A stretch of DNA of 60,848 nucleotides from an uncultured Bacteroidales bacterium (GTDB lineage: Bacteria; Bacteroidota; Bacteroidia; Bacteroidales; WCHB1-69). The stretch covers positions 1-60,848 of the forward strand of contig CAMHNQ010000014.1 in the NCBI GenBank assembly GCA_946186495.1. Direction: 5' to 3'. The notes under the pieces are model-generated. The model saw nothing but the letters and a program-made list of their open reading frames with translations. It was not told the origin of the DNA and made no database searches. Shown here one piece after another: positions 16,829 to 26,406 of the stretch (position 1 is the first letter of the stretch; each line of letters starts with the position of its first letter). The position numbers and the translations under genes are program-made.

Positions 16829-17689
16829 TTACAAATATCCCTTCAAGTTCTTGTTTTTTGTACTCAGGCGCAGTTTTTTTAGCGCACGTTCCTTGATTTG
16901 TCGCACCCGTTCTCTGGAAAGGCCCAGTCTGTCGCCGATTTCGTCCAGCGTGTATTCATGGGAGGCTCCGATGCCAAAGAAGAGTCTCAGCACGTCCGCC
17001 TCTTTTTCAGGCAAGGTGTTCAGGAGGTCGTTGATCTCCGACGAGAGCGACTCATGCATCAGAGAGGTGTCGGTGTTATCGTCATTGTCGTGCACGAACA
17101 CATCCACGAAGCGTGTCTCCTCATCCGGAGCGATGGGGGAATCGATAGACTGCGGATGATTGTTCATCTTCATGATCTCGGCCACCTTATAAACAGGCAT
17201 GTCCATGACGTTGGCAATCTCCTCGGTGGTTGGCAGACGGTTGAGGGTCTGTTCCAAGCGGGCGGTTTCCTTTTTTATTTTGTTGATGACACCGACCTGA
17301 TTCAAGGGGAGACGCACAATACGAGACTGGTCTGCGATAGCCTGGAGGATAGCCTGGCGAATCCACCAGACCGCATAGGAGATGAACTTGAAGCCGCGCG
17401 TCTCGTCGAAACGCTGGGCAGCCTTGATAAGCCCCAAGTTGCCTTCGTTAATGAGGTCTTGCAACCCAATTCCCTGGTTTTGATATTGTTTGGCAACGGA
17501 CACGACAAAACGAAGGTTGGTGGTGACCAACTTGTTTAGCGCATCCTCGTCTCCAGCCTTGATTTTTCTCGCCAGCTCGACTTCTTCGTCCGCCCCGATC
17601 ATCTGCACTTTGCTGATGTCGGAGAGAAACCGTTCCAACGATGCGGAATCACGGTTCGTGATGGACTTCGATATTTTTAATTGTCTCAT
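16829..17689 (-). CDS. rpoD: Primary RNA polymerase sigma factor (Bacteroidetes RpoD)
   Basis: The 286-residue sigma-70 factor has region 1.2 (about 15-50), region 2 with DLINEGNLGLIKAAQRFDE and FISYAVWWIRQAI (about 82-118), region 3, and a region 4 helix-turn-helix with YTLDEIGDRLGLSRERVRQI (about 243-262). It lacks the long N-terminal region 1.1, as is normal for Bacteroidetes primary sigma factors. It should recognise the TAnnTTTG promoters seen throughout this window. It lies 27 bp upstream of gldD on the same strand. Confidence 0.95.
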   Translation of the reverse strand: MRQLKISKSITNRDSASLERFLSDISKVQMIGADEEVELARKIKAGDEDALNKLVTTNLRFVVSVAKQYQNQGIGLQDLINEGNLGLIKAAQRFDETRGFKFISYAVWWIRQAILQAIADQSRIVRLPLNQVGVINKIKKETARLEQTLNRLPTTEEIANVMDMPVYKVAEIMKMNNHPQSIDSPIAPDEETRFVDVFVHDNDDNTDTSLMHESLSSEINDLLNTLPEKEADVLRLFFGIGASHEYTLDEIGDRLGLSRERVRQIKERALKKLRLSTKNKNLKGYL

Positions 17690-17760
17690 TTATATATGAC
17701 TTAGACTCTTAGCTCTTGGCCATTAACCCCTATACACACATTTCAACAACCAACAACCAT

Positions 17761-18879
17761 TTACTTTTCAACCTTTTCAGTTGTACCTTGACTGTTCAAT
17801 AAAGTTACATTCTTGGTCATTTTTTCGTCGTTTCTGACCAGGATAACTTTCACTTTGTCGCCAGGAGACTTCGTTTTGAGCACCCCACGCACTTCAGCAA
17901 GGCTGTTGACAGGGGTATCGTCGATTAAGGTGATGACATCCCCCTCCTGGAAGCCGTTCTGTTTTGCGGCTCCGTTGTCGGAAACTTCAGCTACATAAAT
18001 GCCTTTTACATCGTTGAGGTTCAATTCCTTGGCATTACTTGCGTTGAGTTCCATAATGGAAACGCCGAGGTAGGCTTGCTGCGTGACTCCGAAATGCTCC
18101 AAGTCATAGCTGATTTTCTTGACAATGTTGGAAGGGATGGCGAAAGAGTAGCCGGTATAGTACCCGTTGCCGGAAGCGATGGCGGTGTTGATTCCGACCA
18201 GCTCGCCTGCGGCGTTAACCAGTGCACCCCCGCTATTGCCGGAGTTCACGGCGGCATCAGTCTGGAGATAGACCTCATCGGAGAGGGTGTTCCGTCCGGT
18301 ACTGAGCTGGCGTGCCTTGGCACTGATGATGCCGGCGGTGACAGTGGAGTTGAGTCCCATGGGGTTGCCGATGGCAAGCACCCATTCGCCGATTCGCACT
18401 GAATCCGAGTTGGCGAACTTCAGGTACGGCAGCCGCGTCTCCTTTATTTTCAGAAGAGCCAGGTCGGAAGCGGGGTCGGTGCCGATGATTTCCCCGTCAT
18501 ACTCACGCTTGTCGTTCAGTGTGATGGTGACTTTGGCAGCATCCTCCACCACATGGTTGTTGGTCACGATGTAGCCGTCGGAAGAGATGATAACCCCGGA
18601 GCCAGCTGCCTGCACTGGATAGGCACTCGGGGCAGAACCGAAGAAATGTTCCCAAATTGTCCCTCCAAAAAATTCATCCCAAGCGGATGTCTTCTGCGTA
18701 AATTCCGTCTTGATATAGACCACCGCGTTGACGGAAGACTCGGCCGCATCCGTCAGATCCACATACTTCGCCGTTGTGTGAGGCGTACGGTTCTCAGGCT
18801 GCGAGCAACCTGTATAAGCCGTTGCCATAATAGATAAAATTGTGATTGTCAATACCTTGGAATAATTCATTGCTTTCAT
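17761..18879 (-). CDS. Do-family (HtrA-like) periplasmic serine protease with one PDZ domain
   Basis: The 372-residue protein starts with a lipoprotein-like signal (Cys25 in AYTGC). The trypsin-like domain has His109 in TNNHVVE, Asp139 in SDLALL and Ser216 in GNSGG. A single PDZ domain follows (about 270-365). It should degrade or chaperone misfolded envelope proteins. It is shorter than the usual two-PDZ Bacteroidetes Do proteases and has a DegS-like layout. An ATG at 18870 is an alternative start. It is divergent from rplU. Confidence 0.9.
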   Translation of the reverse strand: MKAMNYSKVLTITILSIMATAYTGCSQPENRTPHTTAKYVDLTDAAESSVNAVVYIKTEFTQKTSAWDEFFGGTIWEHFFGSAPSAYPVQAAGSGVIISSDGYIVTNNHVVEDAAKVTITLNDKREYDGEIIGTDPASDLALLKIKETRLPYLKFANSDSVRIGEWVLAIGNPMGLNSTVTAGIISAKARQLSTGRNTLSDEVYLQTDAAVNSGNSGGALVNAAGELVGINTAIASGNGYYTGYSFAIPSNIVKKISYDLEHFGVTQQAYLGVSIMELNASNAKELNLNDVKGIYVAEVSDNGAAKQNGFQEGDVITLIDDTPVNSLAEVRGVLKTKSPGDKVKVILVRNDEKMTKNVTLLNSQGTTEKVEK

Positions 18880-18960
18880 ATCATTACTACATTTATATAT
18901 ATGTGACGTTTAAAAACTGAACTATAACGGAATAGTTTAAAAAAAATTGCACCGAAAAAG

Positions 18961-18987
18961 TTTGTATCGAAAAAAATCTTATTTTTG
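18961..18987 (+). promoter_or_regulatory. Promoter of rplU-rpmA
   Basis: TTTG at 18961-18964, 15-bp spacer, TATTTTTG at 18980-18987, 36 bp before the rplU start. Confidence 0.7.
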
Positions 18988-19023
18988 CCGCCCCAAAAAA
19001 TCACAAACTAAAAAACCAAAAAA

Positions 19024-19335
19024 ATGTACGCAATTGTAGAAATAGCCGGGCAACAATTCAAGGTTGAAAAAGACCGCAGAGTCTATGTTCAACGCCTTAA
19101 GGCTGAAGAAGGTGCGCAGGTCAAATTCGACCGCGTGATGTTAGTGGACAATGACGGTACTGTAAATGTGGGCACGCCGACCGTAGCCGGTGCCAGCGTG
19201 ACCGCTACCGTTCTCCAACATCTGAAAGGCGACAAAGTTCTCGTCTTCAAGAAGAAAAGAAGAAAAGGCTATCAGAAACTGAACGGTCACCGCCAGTGCC
19301 TGACCTCCATCAAGATTGATAGCATCACCCTGTAA
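19024..19335 (+). CDS. rplU: Ribosomal protein L21
   Basis: The 103-residue protein of the large ribosomal subunit has the family N-terminus MYAIVEIAGQQFKVEKDRRV and the C-terminal KKRRKGYQKLNGHRQ signature. It lies 31 bp upstream of rpmA, the usual order. Confidence 0.97.
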   Translation: MYAIVEIAGQQFKVEKDRRVYVQRLKAEEGAQVKFDRVMLVDNDGTVNVGTPTVAGASVTATVLQHLKGDKVLVFKKKRRKGYQKLNGHRQCLTSIKIDSITL

Positions 19336-19366
19336 AATTTAGTGTTAACGATTAAAATTTAGACTT

Positions 19367-19630
19367 ATGGCTCATAAAAAAGGTGTCGGTAGTTCACAGA
19401 ACGGCCGCGAATCAGCGAGTAAAAGATTAGGTTTGAAAATTTTCGGTGGTCAATTTGCCAAGGCCGGCAACATCATCGTACGCCAAAGAGGCACTGTCCA
19501 CAACCCGGGCAAGAACGTCGGCATGGGCAAGGATCATACTCTCTTCGCACTGTGTGATGGTGTCGTCGAGTTCAAGAAAACCTATAAGGACAGATCTTAC
19601 GTCTCCGTCATCCCTGCCTCGCAGGAGTAA
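19367..19630 (+). CDS. rpmA: Ribosomal protein L27
   Basis: The 87-residue protein starts [16 protein letters not shown] without the cleavable extension found in Firmicutes, followed by [11 protein letters not shown] and RQRGT. It is part of the large-subunit peptidyl-transferase region and is in an operon with rplU. Confidence 0.97.
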   Translation: MAHKKGVGSSQNGRESASKRLGLKIFGGQFAKAGNIIVRQRGTVHNPGKNVGMGKDHTLFALCDGVVEFKKTYKDRSYVSVIPASQE

Positions 19631-19656
19631 GGGAACAGAAAAAAATCGCGCGGCTG

Positions 19657-19686
19657 TTGCACATGTCGAAAAAAAGTGTATTTTTG
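19657..19686 (+). promoter_or_regulatory. Promoter of tRNA-Thr
   Basis: TTG at 19657-19659, 19-bp spacer, TATTTTTG at 19679-19686, 13 bp before the tRNA. The sequence around the -7 element repeats that of the tRNA-Gln promoter. Confidence 0.75.
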
Positions 19687-19699
19687 CCGCGCAAAACCA

Positions 19700-19772
<73 letters not shown>

Positions 19773-19781
19773 CTAAACCAT

Positions 19782-19814
19782 AAAAAAAGAGGAACTTAAC
19801 GTTCCTCTTTTTTT
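19782..19814. terminator. Bidirectional terminator, tRNA-Thr versus PfkB kinase
   Basis: Stem AAAAAAAGAGGAAC (19782-19795) with its exact complement (19801-19814) and loop TTAAC. It ends transcription from both sides. On the minus strand one arm encodes the last residues of the kinase and the loop holds its TAA stop. Confidence 0.9.
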
Positions 19815-20764
19815 ATTTCCTCCCACTCCTCGTCGGGAAGTTTTGCCCCGACATACTCAATCAGCCTCGCTGAAAGACGGGATGCTAAATTACCGGATTT
19901 CAGGGCGTCATAGCCATTCACATAACCGAAGAGGAAACCCGACGCGTAGATGTCGCCGGCTCCCGTGGTGTCGCGGCGTACTGCCTCCACCGGCGCAATG
20001 GCTGTGACCACCCCGTCTTCTTTGATGTAGGAGCCGTCTTTGCCCACCTTCACGATGGCTATAGGACAATACTCGGAAAGAGCATGCAAGGCCTCCACAT
20101 TTTCCACACCCGTGAACGCCTTGGCTTCCTCTTCGTTGGCGAAGATAATGTCCACGTAATCGCGCAGCAACATTTGCACGAACTCAAGATTACACGCTAT
20201 GAGGTTGTAGCTGGCCATGTCCATGGAAACCTGCAACCCGTGAATCTTGGCCTTCCGGCAGACGTCCAGGATAAGGTCGTGGTTGAAGACAAGGTAACCC
20301 TCGATATGGATAAGGTCGTAATTGTCGAAAACGGCCTCCTCAACCTCTTCGGGCTGCATCGTGGCGGCAGCGCCGAGATAGGTGGCGAAGGTGCGCTCCG
20401 CGTTCGGAGAGATGAAGGTGATGGCGACACCCGTGTCCTGATCGGCGGTGATGAGATGCGGTATTACACCGAAACGGTCGCATTCCTTGCGGAACAGCCG
20501 GCCAAGGTCGTCGTCACCCACCTTGCCGATGTAGCCGGCGGTCGCGCCGAGACGGGCCAGCCCGTGCATGGTGTTGGAGGTGGAGCCGCCGGTGGCCATG
20601 GTCTGCGGCATCCCGGAAATGGCCTCCAAAATTTCGTGCTTGCGCTGAGCGTCAATCATCTCCATCCCCCCTTTCTGAAGTCCAAAGCGGTTCAGTAGTT
20701 CGTCATTGTCTATGTGCACCAGAATGTCCACCAGTGCGTTTCCGATACCTAATACTTTTTTCAT
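19796..20764 (-). CDS. PfkB family carbohydrate/nucleoside kinase (adenosine kinase-like)
   Basis: The 322-residue ribokinase-fold protein has GIGNALVDILVHID at the N-terminus, the sugar-site segment GGSTSNTMHGLARLG, FANEEEAKAFTG, and the PfkB signature DTTGAGDIYASGF with its catalytic Asp. Similar Bacteroidetes proteins are annotated as adenosine or sugar kinases; the substrate cannot be settled. Expression is from the minus half of the symmetric promoter at 20846-20885. Confidence 0.88.
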   Translation of the reverse strand: MKKVLGIGNALVDILVHIDNDELLNRFGLQKGGMEMIDAQRKHEILEAISGMPQTMATGGSTSNTMHGLARLGATAGYIGKVGDDDLGRLFRKECDRFGVIPHLITADQDTGVAITFISPNAERTFATYLGAAATMQPEEVEEAVFDNYDLIHIEGYLVFNHDLILDVCRKAKIHGLQVSMDMASYNLIACNLEFVQMLLRDYVDIIFANEEEAKAFTGVENVEALHALSEYCPIAIVKVGKDGSYIKEDGVVTAIAPVEAVRRDTTGAGDIYASGFLFGYVNGYDALKSGNLASRLSARLIEYVGAKLPDEEWEEIKKEER

Positions 20765-20845
20765 ATCTATTGCTTGTTCATGTTGATTACTACACTTATG
20801 CCAACAAGGAAAGCGACCCTTTCCCCCTCTTTAAAATTTCAAACG

Positions 20846-20885
20846 GCAAACATACACAAAATTCCGAAATTTTGTGTATGTTTGC
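20846..20885. promoter_or_regulatory. Symmetric divergent promoter in a 40-bp inverted repeat
   Basis: GCAAACATACACAAAATT (20846-20863), spacer CCGA, and its exact reverse complement (20868-20885). Each arm carries TATGTTTG pointing outward, at 20877-20884 on plus and 20847-20854 on minus. It would drive the 1490-residue protein gene and the PfkB kinase gene from identical elements. Confidence 0.75.
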
Positions 20886-20906
20886 ACACCATTTTTCTAT
20901 ATAAAG

Positions 20907-23900
20907 ATGAAGAAGTTTTTTTTTATCAGTATGCTGCTCTGCCTGACGTTTTTAGCTCAGGCACAACGCTTTTCCTCTTTCTCCAAAGACCCGTCCAAGA
21001 CTGTGGAGGAGATGAAAGAATTCTATTCTTCCACCCCAAAAGACCGACAAAGGGAAGCCAAGGAAATCCTGGATGAGTTCGAACTGATGTGGCAAACCCG
21101 GATGGACGCGGAAAAGCAGTCCGTTTTCATCGAAATCGCCAACAAAATGGTGAAGAAGAAATACCGGCCCATCCCCCATTTCCAAAGCTTCATCCACACC
21201 TACGACGCGTTCCTGCAAAGCCAATATGCGGAGGAGACGGACACATGGAAAAAACTTCTTGAATACCACATTGGCAACAGTTCGACCTATTTCGAGGGAA
21301 AGATGAAACTCTATGAGAATTTTTTCCTCAACAACACGATGAACCAGGGCGACAATGTGAAATGGCTGGTTGTAGGCCACACCGGCAACATGGGTTTTGA
21401 CAAGGAGCCTTATTTCGACTTCAAAGGCATCGATTTGTGGGGATATTCTGCCAAGGACAGCCTAATTGTGAGCAAAGTCAGCGGCCGCTACTACCCCGAC
21501 AAGCTGCTGTTCAAAGCTGACGGCGGCATCGTTTCATGGGAACGTGCCGGATTGGACGACAAAGTCAAGGCCGTCCTGAAAACGTACGATATAGATCTGA
21601 GGTTCCCTCGCGTAGTGGCCGACAACGTCCTGTTCCACTACCCTCGCTTGTTCGCGCAACCTGTTATCGGCCACTTGGAAGACAAGGCCGTTCTGCCCAC
21701 CTCCGAAGAGAAGGCCACCTATCCGCGCTTCATCAGCAAAGAATCCACCTTACCAGTGAAAGGCCTCTACAAAGATGTCGACTATGTCGGCGGTTTTGAG
21801 ATGCGCGGCACCTCCATCTATGGCAGCGGCCATGGGGACACCCTCGCCAAAGTCACCATATACAACGAAGGGGAAGTCATCATCTCCGCCGCCTCGAAAA
21901 GTTTTCTGATCAGACCCACCAACCTTCTGTCTGAAGACGCTAAAGTCTCCATTTACATTGAAAACGACTCCATCTACCACCCCGCCGCCAATTTCAAATA
22001 CGACAACGAGAAGAAAAGCCTGCTCATTTCCCGGCCTAAACAGGGGGTGGGCCGCTCCCCGTTCTTCGATTCCTACCACAAACTGGACATGTATGTGGAA
22101 TCCGTACAATGGGTCACCACTGAGAAGCGCATTGAATTCAAACCAATTGTAGGAAACACGAGCAGCCAAGCCGCCTATTTCGAGTCCCAGAACTATTATG
22201 AAGAAGGGGTGATGCACGAAATCGAGGGCTACAACAACGTCAATCCGCTATATACGCTATGGCAGCTGTTCAACAGCGCCGGATACGAAGACCTCACCAT
22301 AGAAGATGTCATCCGCTGGTTCAACAAACCGCCTTTGGACATCAAGGCGATGATGATCGACTTCGCTGCACGCGGTTTCATCGAATATGACGTGAACCAC
22401 AACCGTATCCACTACCGTAGCAAAATAGCCCAATATCTTAACAATCAAGTCAAAAGAAAAGACTATGACTATATCAAACTCGAATCCAAGACCCACTACG
22501 CTTCTTTGGATTTGGCGACCAACGACCTGAAAATCACCGGCTGTGAATTTTTCGTGCTGAGCGACCCGCAGATTGTAAACGTCTACCCCATGAACGAGCT
22601 GGTCACTGTCAAGAAAAACCGCAACATGGTTTTCTCCGGCCGGGTCATCGGCGGCCTGTTCGATTTCGTGACCCACAACTGTTCGTTCGACTACGACCGC
22701 TTCCTCGTGGACATGGATGTCATCGACACGCTCATCATGTACGTGGAAGACAAGGACGGCCCGATGGACATGTACGGCGACTACAAGCTGAAGCGTGTTC
22801 GCAGCCAGATTGAGGAGCTTTCCGGAGTGCTGTACATCGACGTCCCCGGGAACAAGAGCGGCATGACCGATTACCCCGACTATCCCATCTTCGAGGCGCG
22901 GAAGGGAGGCAAAGTGTTCTACGACCAGCCTTACGTTTTGGGTGGAGTATATGACCGCAACAAATTCTACTATGCGGTGAACCAGTTCCGAATCATCAAT
23001 CTTGACAACTTCGTCATCGACTCGATGAAGTTCAGCGGAGCCTTGATTTCCGGCGGCATTTTCCCCGACATCGCGGAACCGCTGAAAGTGCAGCCCGACT
23101 TCTCCCTGGGTTTCGTGCATAATACCGGCGGACTGCCCATGTACGGCACCCGAGGAGCGTATCAGGGCCGTATCAGCTTAAGCAACAGAGGCTTGCGAGG
23201 AAAGGGAAATATTGACTACATCACTTCGCACACTTTCTCCGACAGTTTGGTCTTCTACATCGACTCCACGAACGGCGCCGCCAAAACACACACGGTCGAT
23301 GAGCAGATGGCAGGGGCGGAGTACCCGCCGGCCTCGGTTGAGGAGGCCTATCTGCATTGGGAGCCCTACCAAGACCAAATGTTCATCCATACGTTGGAGA
23401 ACCCTATGGCCATTTTCCGCGAAACCGAGCTTACCGGCAACTCCAAGATTACTCCGAGCGGCATGTTCGGCACCGGCATCGTCAAGTTCAATCGCGCCGA
23501 CATCTCCTCTCAACTGTTCCAGTTCAAGCACCACGAACTATTGGCCGACACCGCCAATTTGCGGATTTACGACATCAGTGGCGGCAAAGATGTCGCCTTC
23601 TCCACCGACAACTACAACTCCCACATTGACTTCAAGACCCGCAAGGGCCGCTTCTTAGCCAACGGCGAAGCTTCCGTAGTCTATTTTGTGCAAAACGAGA
23701 TAAAAGCCAAATCCTCAGAATTTGAATGGGACCCCATCGACTCGACCATGCTGCGGTTCAAGTGGGACGACCCCTACAAGAACACGGACATCGACAACAC
23801 GCCAATCAAAGATTTGGTGGATATGCAAAGCACTGGCAACGAGCTATATGCAGTTCTGCCAGAAGCCAACTACCAATTTACGGCAGTGACAGCCGAGTTC

Positions 23901-25379
23901 GACTTCTCGAAGAACATCATCTCCGCCCATGGTGTGCGATACATCAATGTGGGGGATGCCGCCATCACGCCGTTTCACGGTGACGTGACCATACGCAAGA
24001 AAGCCGCCATGGACATTCTAAAGCAGTCGCGCATCCTGGCTGGCCGGGAGAACAAATTTCACGAACTCTACAACTGTACCACCCGCGTGCAAAGCGCCAC
24101 AAAATTCTACGCCAACGGCTATTATGACTACATCGATGCCGAGCAGCGCGTCCAGACGCTCTACTTCGACACGGTGTACTTCATGAAAGAGACATTCGGC
24201 GAAGCGAAAATCCCGTTGGAAAAAGACTTCCACTTCAGCGACCAGTTCGCCTTTGACGGGCGCGCTGAGCTGCACAGCACCAACCCGTTCCTATCCTATT
24301 TCGGCGGAGTGGAAATTATCCACGGCTGCGACTCCATCAAGCACGCACGCATGAAAATCCTGCAACAGGTGGACCCCAACAACATCATGCTGCAAGTCCA
24401 CGACCGCACCAAGGACATGAATGAGCGCAAGGTGGTGGTGGCTATCGCCTCCAGCAACAAGACAGGACGAATCTACACGGCATTCGGTGTCGCGAAGGAT
24501 GAATTCAACGACGCAGAATATATCAACGTTTTCGGCTACATCACCTATGACAAGGAGACACACGAGTTCAAGGCCGCGTCCAAGGAAAAGCTGATGGATC
24601 CGTCCATCCCCGGCAATATCATTGTGCTGAACACCGACAACTGCGAGGCGCACGGCAGCGGCACCATCGACATGGGCGCGAAGCTCGGCCGCGTGAACTT
24701 CGTCACCAACGGAACCATCGTCAACTACATGCTTGCCGACTCTGCCGAAATGCACCTCACCACCTCCATTGACTTCTTCTTCAACGAGAAATCCATGGAC
24801 ATCATGAATAAATCCTTAGAGAACACGACACTTGATTTCGTGGATGTCTCCGAAGACCAAGCCTTCGACCTGGCCCTGTACAATATCCTGGGCAAAACCG
24901 AATACGAACGTTACCAGCGCAACGTCGCATTAGGACAGAACCGCCGTCTGCCAGACGCCTTGCAAGTGAAATTCCTCTTCTCCAACATCGATTTCGAGTG
25001 GGACAAGGAACAGTCCACTTTCAAGTCCCAAACCAAGCTGCCGCTGATTGTGTGCGGAGCCAAGCAGGTCTATAAGCTGGTGCCCGGCCGTATCGTCATC
25101 GAAAAGCGGGGCTCACGCAACCGGCTGTACCTCTACTTTGAATTCGACAACCACTTCTTCTACTATCAGTTTGACAACAACGCGGTGTCAGCATTCTCAT
25201 CCGACAAGGCGTTCAACGAGGCCATTTCGAGCGTGAAACCCAAGAACCGGTTCCAAGCTCCCGATCAGGCCAAAGGATTGCCCTCTTTCACGTATAAGCT
25301 GGGCAACCGAAGCTTGAAGAACAAATTCGTCAAGAAATATTTCACAGACATCGAAGAAGAAACTGAGACTGAAGAGTAA
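20907..25379 (+). CDS. Large exported protein of unknown function (1490 aa)
   Basis: The protein has a signal peptide ending LAQAQ (about residue 20). An alpha-helical N-terminal part (about 20-150) is rich in charged residues. Over 1200 residues of mostly beta-type sequence follow, with no transmembrane helix, no LysM and no T9SS sorting domain. The C-terminus is acidic. I do not recognise a characterised family; similar very large hypothetical proteins exist in Bacteroidales. A periplasmic or outer-membrane-associated role is inferred only from the signal peptide. The ATG at 20907 begins the signal peptide; earlier in-frame GTG/TTG codons lie inside the promoter. The next gene starts 1 bp after the stop, so it is co-transcribed with DAHP synthase/chorismate mutase. 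Confidence 0.7.
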   Translation: MKKFFFISMLLCLTFLAQAQRFSSFSKDPSKTVEEMKEFYSSTPKDRQREAKEILDEFELMWQTRMDAEKQSVFIEIANKMVKKKYRPIPHFQSFIHTYDAFLQSQYAEETDTWKKLLEYHIGNSSTYFEGKMKLYENFFLNNTMNQGDNVKWLVVGHTGNMGFDKEPYFDFKGIDLWGYSAKDSLIVSKVSGRYYPDKLLFKADGGIVSWERAGLDDKVKAVLKTYDIDLRFPRVVADNVLFHYPRLFAQPVIGHLEDKAVLPTSEEKATYPRFISKESTLPVKGLYKDVDYVGGFEMRGTSIYGSGHGDTLAKVTIYNEGEVIISAASKSFLIRPTNLLSEDAKVSIYIENDSIYHPAANFKYDNEKKSLLISRPKQGVGRSPFFDSYHKLDMYVESVQWVTTEKRIEFKPIVGNTSSQAAYFESQNYYEEGVMHEIEGYNNVNPLYTLWQLFNSAGYEDLTIEDVIRWFNKPPLDIKAMMIDFAARGFIEYDVNHNRIHYRSKIAQYLNNQVKRKDYDYIKLESKTHYASLDLATNDLKITGCEFFVLSDPQIVNVYPMNELVTVKKNRNMVFSGRVIGGLFDFVTHNCSFDYDRFLVDMDVIDTLIMYVEDKDGPMDMYGDYKLKRVRSQIEELSGVLYIDVPGNKSGMTDYPDYPIFEARKGGKVFYDQPYVLGGVYDRNKFYYAVNQFRIINLDNFVIDSMKFSGALISGGIFPDIAEPLKVQPDFSLGFVHNTGGLPMYGTRGAYQGRISLSNRGLRGKGNIDYITSHTFSDSLVFYIDSTNGAAKTHTVDEQMAGAEYPPASVEEAYLHWEPYQDQMFIHTLENPMAIFRETELTGNSKITPSGMFGTGIVKFNRADISSQLFQFKHHELLADTANLRIYDISGGKDVAFSTDNYNSHIDFKTRKGRFLANGEASVVYFVQNEIKAKSSEFEWDPIDSTMLRFKWDDPYKNTDIDNTPIKDLVDMQSTGNELYAVLPEANYQFTAVTAEFDFSKNIISAHGVRYINVGDAAITPFHGDVTIRKKAAMDILKQSRILAGRENKFHELYNCTTRVQSATKFYANGYYDYIDAEQRVQTLYFDTVYFMKETFGEAKIPLEKDFHFSDQFAFDGRAELHSTNPFLSYFGGVEIIHGCDSIKHARMKILQQVDPNNIMLQVHDRTKDMNERKVVVAIASSNKTGRIYTAFGVAKDEFNDAEYINVFGYITYDKETHEFKAASKEKLMDPSIPGNIIVLNTDNCEAHGSGTIDMGAKLGRVNFVTNGTIVNYMLADSAEMHLTTSIDFFFNEKSMDIMNKSLENTTLDFVDVSEDQAFDLALYNILGKTEYERYQRNVALGQNRRLPDALQVKFLFSNIDFEWDKEQSTFKSQTKLPLIVCGAKQVYKLVPGRIVIEKRGSRNRLYLYFEFDNHFFYYQFDNNAVSAFSSDKAFNEAISSVKPKNRFQAPDQAKGLPSFTYKLGNRSLKNKFVKKYFTDIEEETETEE

Positions 25380-25380
25380 T

Positions 25381-26400
25381 ATGGAACGTATCTGGATTGC
25401 AGGTCCTTGCGCGGCCGAAAGTCGCGAACAAGTTTTCGGCACCGCGAAAGGGTTGGTGGAACAAGCCGCAAACGCCCACATCCCTTTGCATTACTTCCGG
25501 GCAGGAGCCTGGAAGGTGCGCAGCGCCCCCAATTGCTTCTCCGGCGAGGGCGAAGCTGCCCTGCCCTGGCTGCAAGAGGTGCAACAGACGTTTCGCATTC
25601 CCGTCTGCGTGGAGGTGATGAACCCCAACCAAGTGGAAATCTGTGCAAAACACGGCATCAAAACCATCTGGATAGGTGCACGAACCTCCATAAACCCTAT
25701 TGATATTCAACAACTTGCAGATTCCGTACGACACTCGGATTTCACGGTTTTGGTCAAGAACCCGATGATTCCCGATCTGAAACTGTGGCAAGGGAACATC
25801 GAACGGTTCCTGAATGCAGACGTCTGCAAAGTGATGGCCATCCACCGCGGGTTTCCCGATTCCAAGGAGAACATTTACCGCAACAGCCCGCTTTGGCAGA
25901 TTCCCATAGAGCTGAAAGTCAGCATGCCGGAATTGCCAATCCTGTGCGACCCGTCCCACCTTTGCGGAAACACACGATGGATTCCCCCGGTGGCGCAATT
26001 GGCCATGAACTACGGATTTAGCGGCCTGATGCTGGAATGCCACCAACAACCGTCCATTGCACTCTCCGACCCAAAACAACAGCTGACGCCTGCCGAGTGG
26101 GCAGAGCTGATCTCCCACTTGGACTTGCGTTCTGACACCGCAGACCTGGATTTGGTGAAACATCGCTCCCTGTTGGAAAACATTGACAACCAAATCAGCG
26201 AACTCCTTTTCCAACGCATGACCTTGGTGGACGAAATTGCGGACATCAAGCGAAAAAAACATATCGCTGTGGTACAGCCCCTACAATGGCAGCAAGTGGC
26301 CAAACGGTACAAAAAACACACAGAAGACATCAATTATCAAGAATTCATAGAACATTTCCTCGAACTATTACACCAATCATCCATCAATCGCCAAAAATAG
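25381..26400 (+). CDS. Bifunctional DAHP synthase / chorismate mutase
   Basis: The 339-residue fusion has an N-terminal DAHP synthase domain (about 1-250: IAGPCAAES, HYFRAGAWKVRSAP, IWIGARTS, VMAIHRGF, LPILCDPSHLCG). A C-terminal AroQ-type chorismate mutase helix bundle follows (about 255-335: RSLLENIDNQISELLFQRM). It would catalyse condensation of phosphoenolpyruvate with erythrose 4-phosphate, and chorismate to prephenate, in aromatic amino acid synthesis. This domain order is common in Bacteroidetes. It begins 1 bp after the large exported protein gene and ends 6 bp before the S41 protease gene. Confidence 0.93.
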   Translation: MERIWIAGPCAAESREQVFGTAKGLVEQAANAHIPLHYFRAGAWKVRSAPNCFSGEGEAALPWLQEVQQTFRIPVCVEVMNPNQVEICAKHGIKTIWIGARTSINPIDIQQLADSVRHSDFTVLVKNPMIPDLKLWQGNIERFLNADVCKVMAIHRGFPDSKENIYRNSPLWQIPIELKVSMPELPILCDPSHLCGNTRWIPPVAQLAMNYGFSGLMLECHQQPSIALSDPKQQLTPAEWAELISHLDLRSDTADLDLVKHRSLLENIDNQISELLFQRMTLVDEIADIKRKKHIAVVQPLQWQQVAKRYKKHTEDINYQEFIEHFLELLHQSSINRQK

Positions 26401-26406
26401 TACAAT

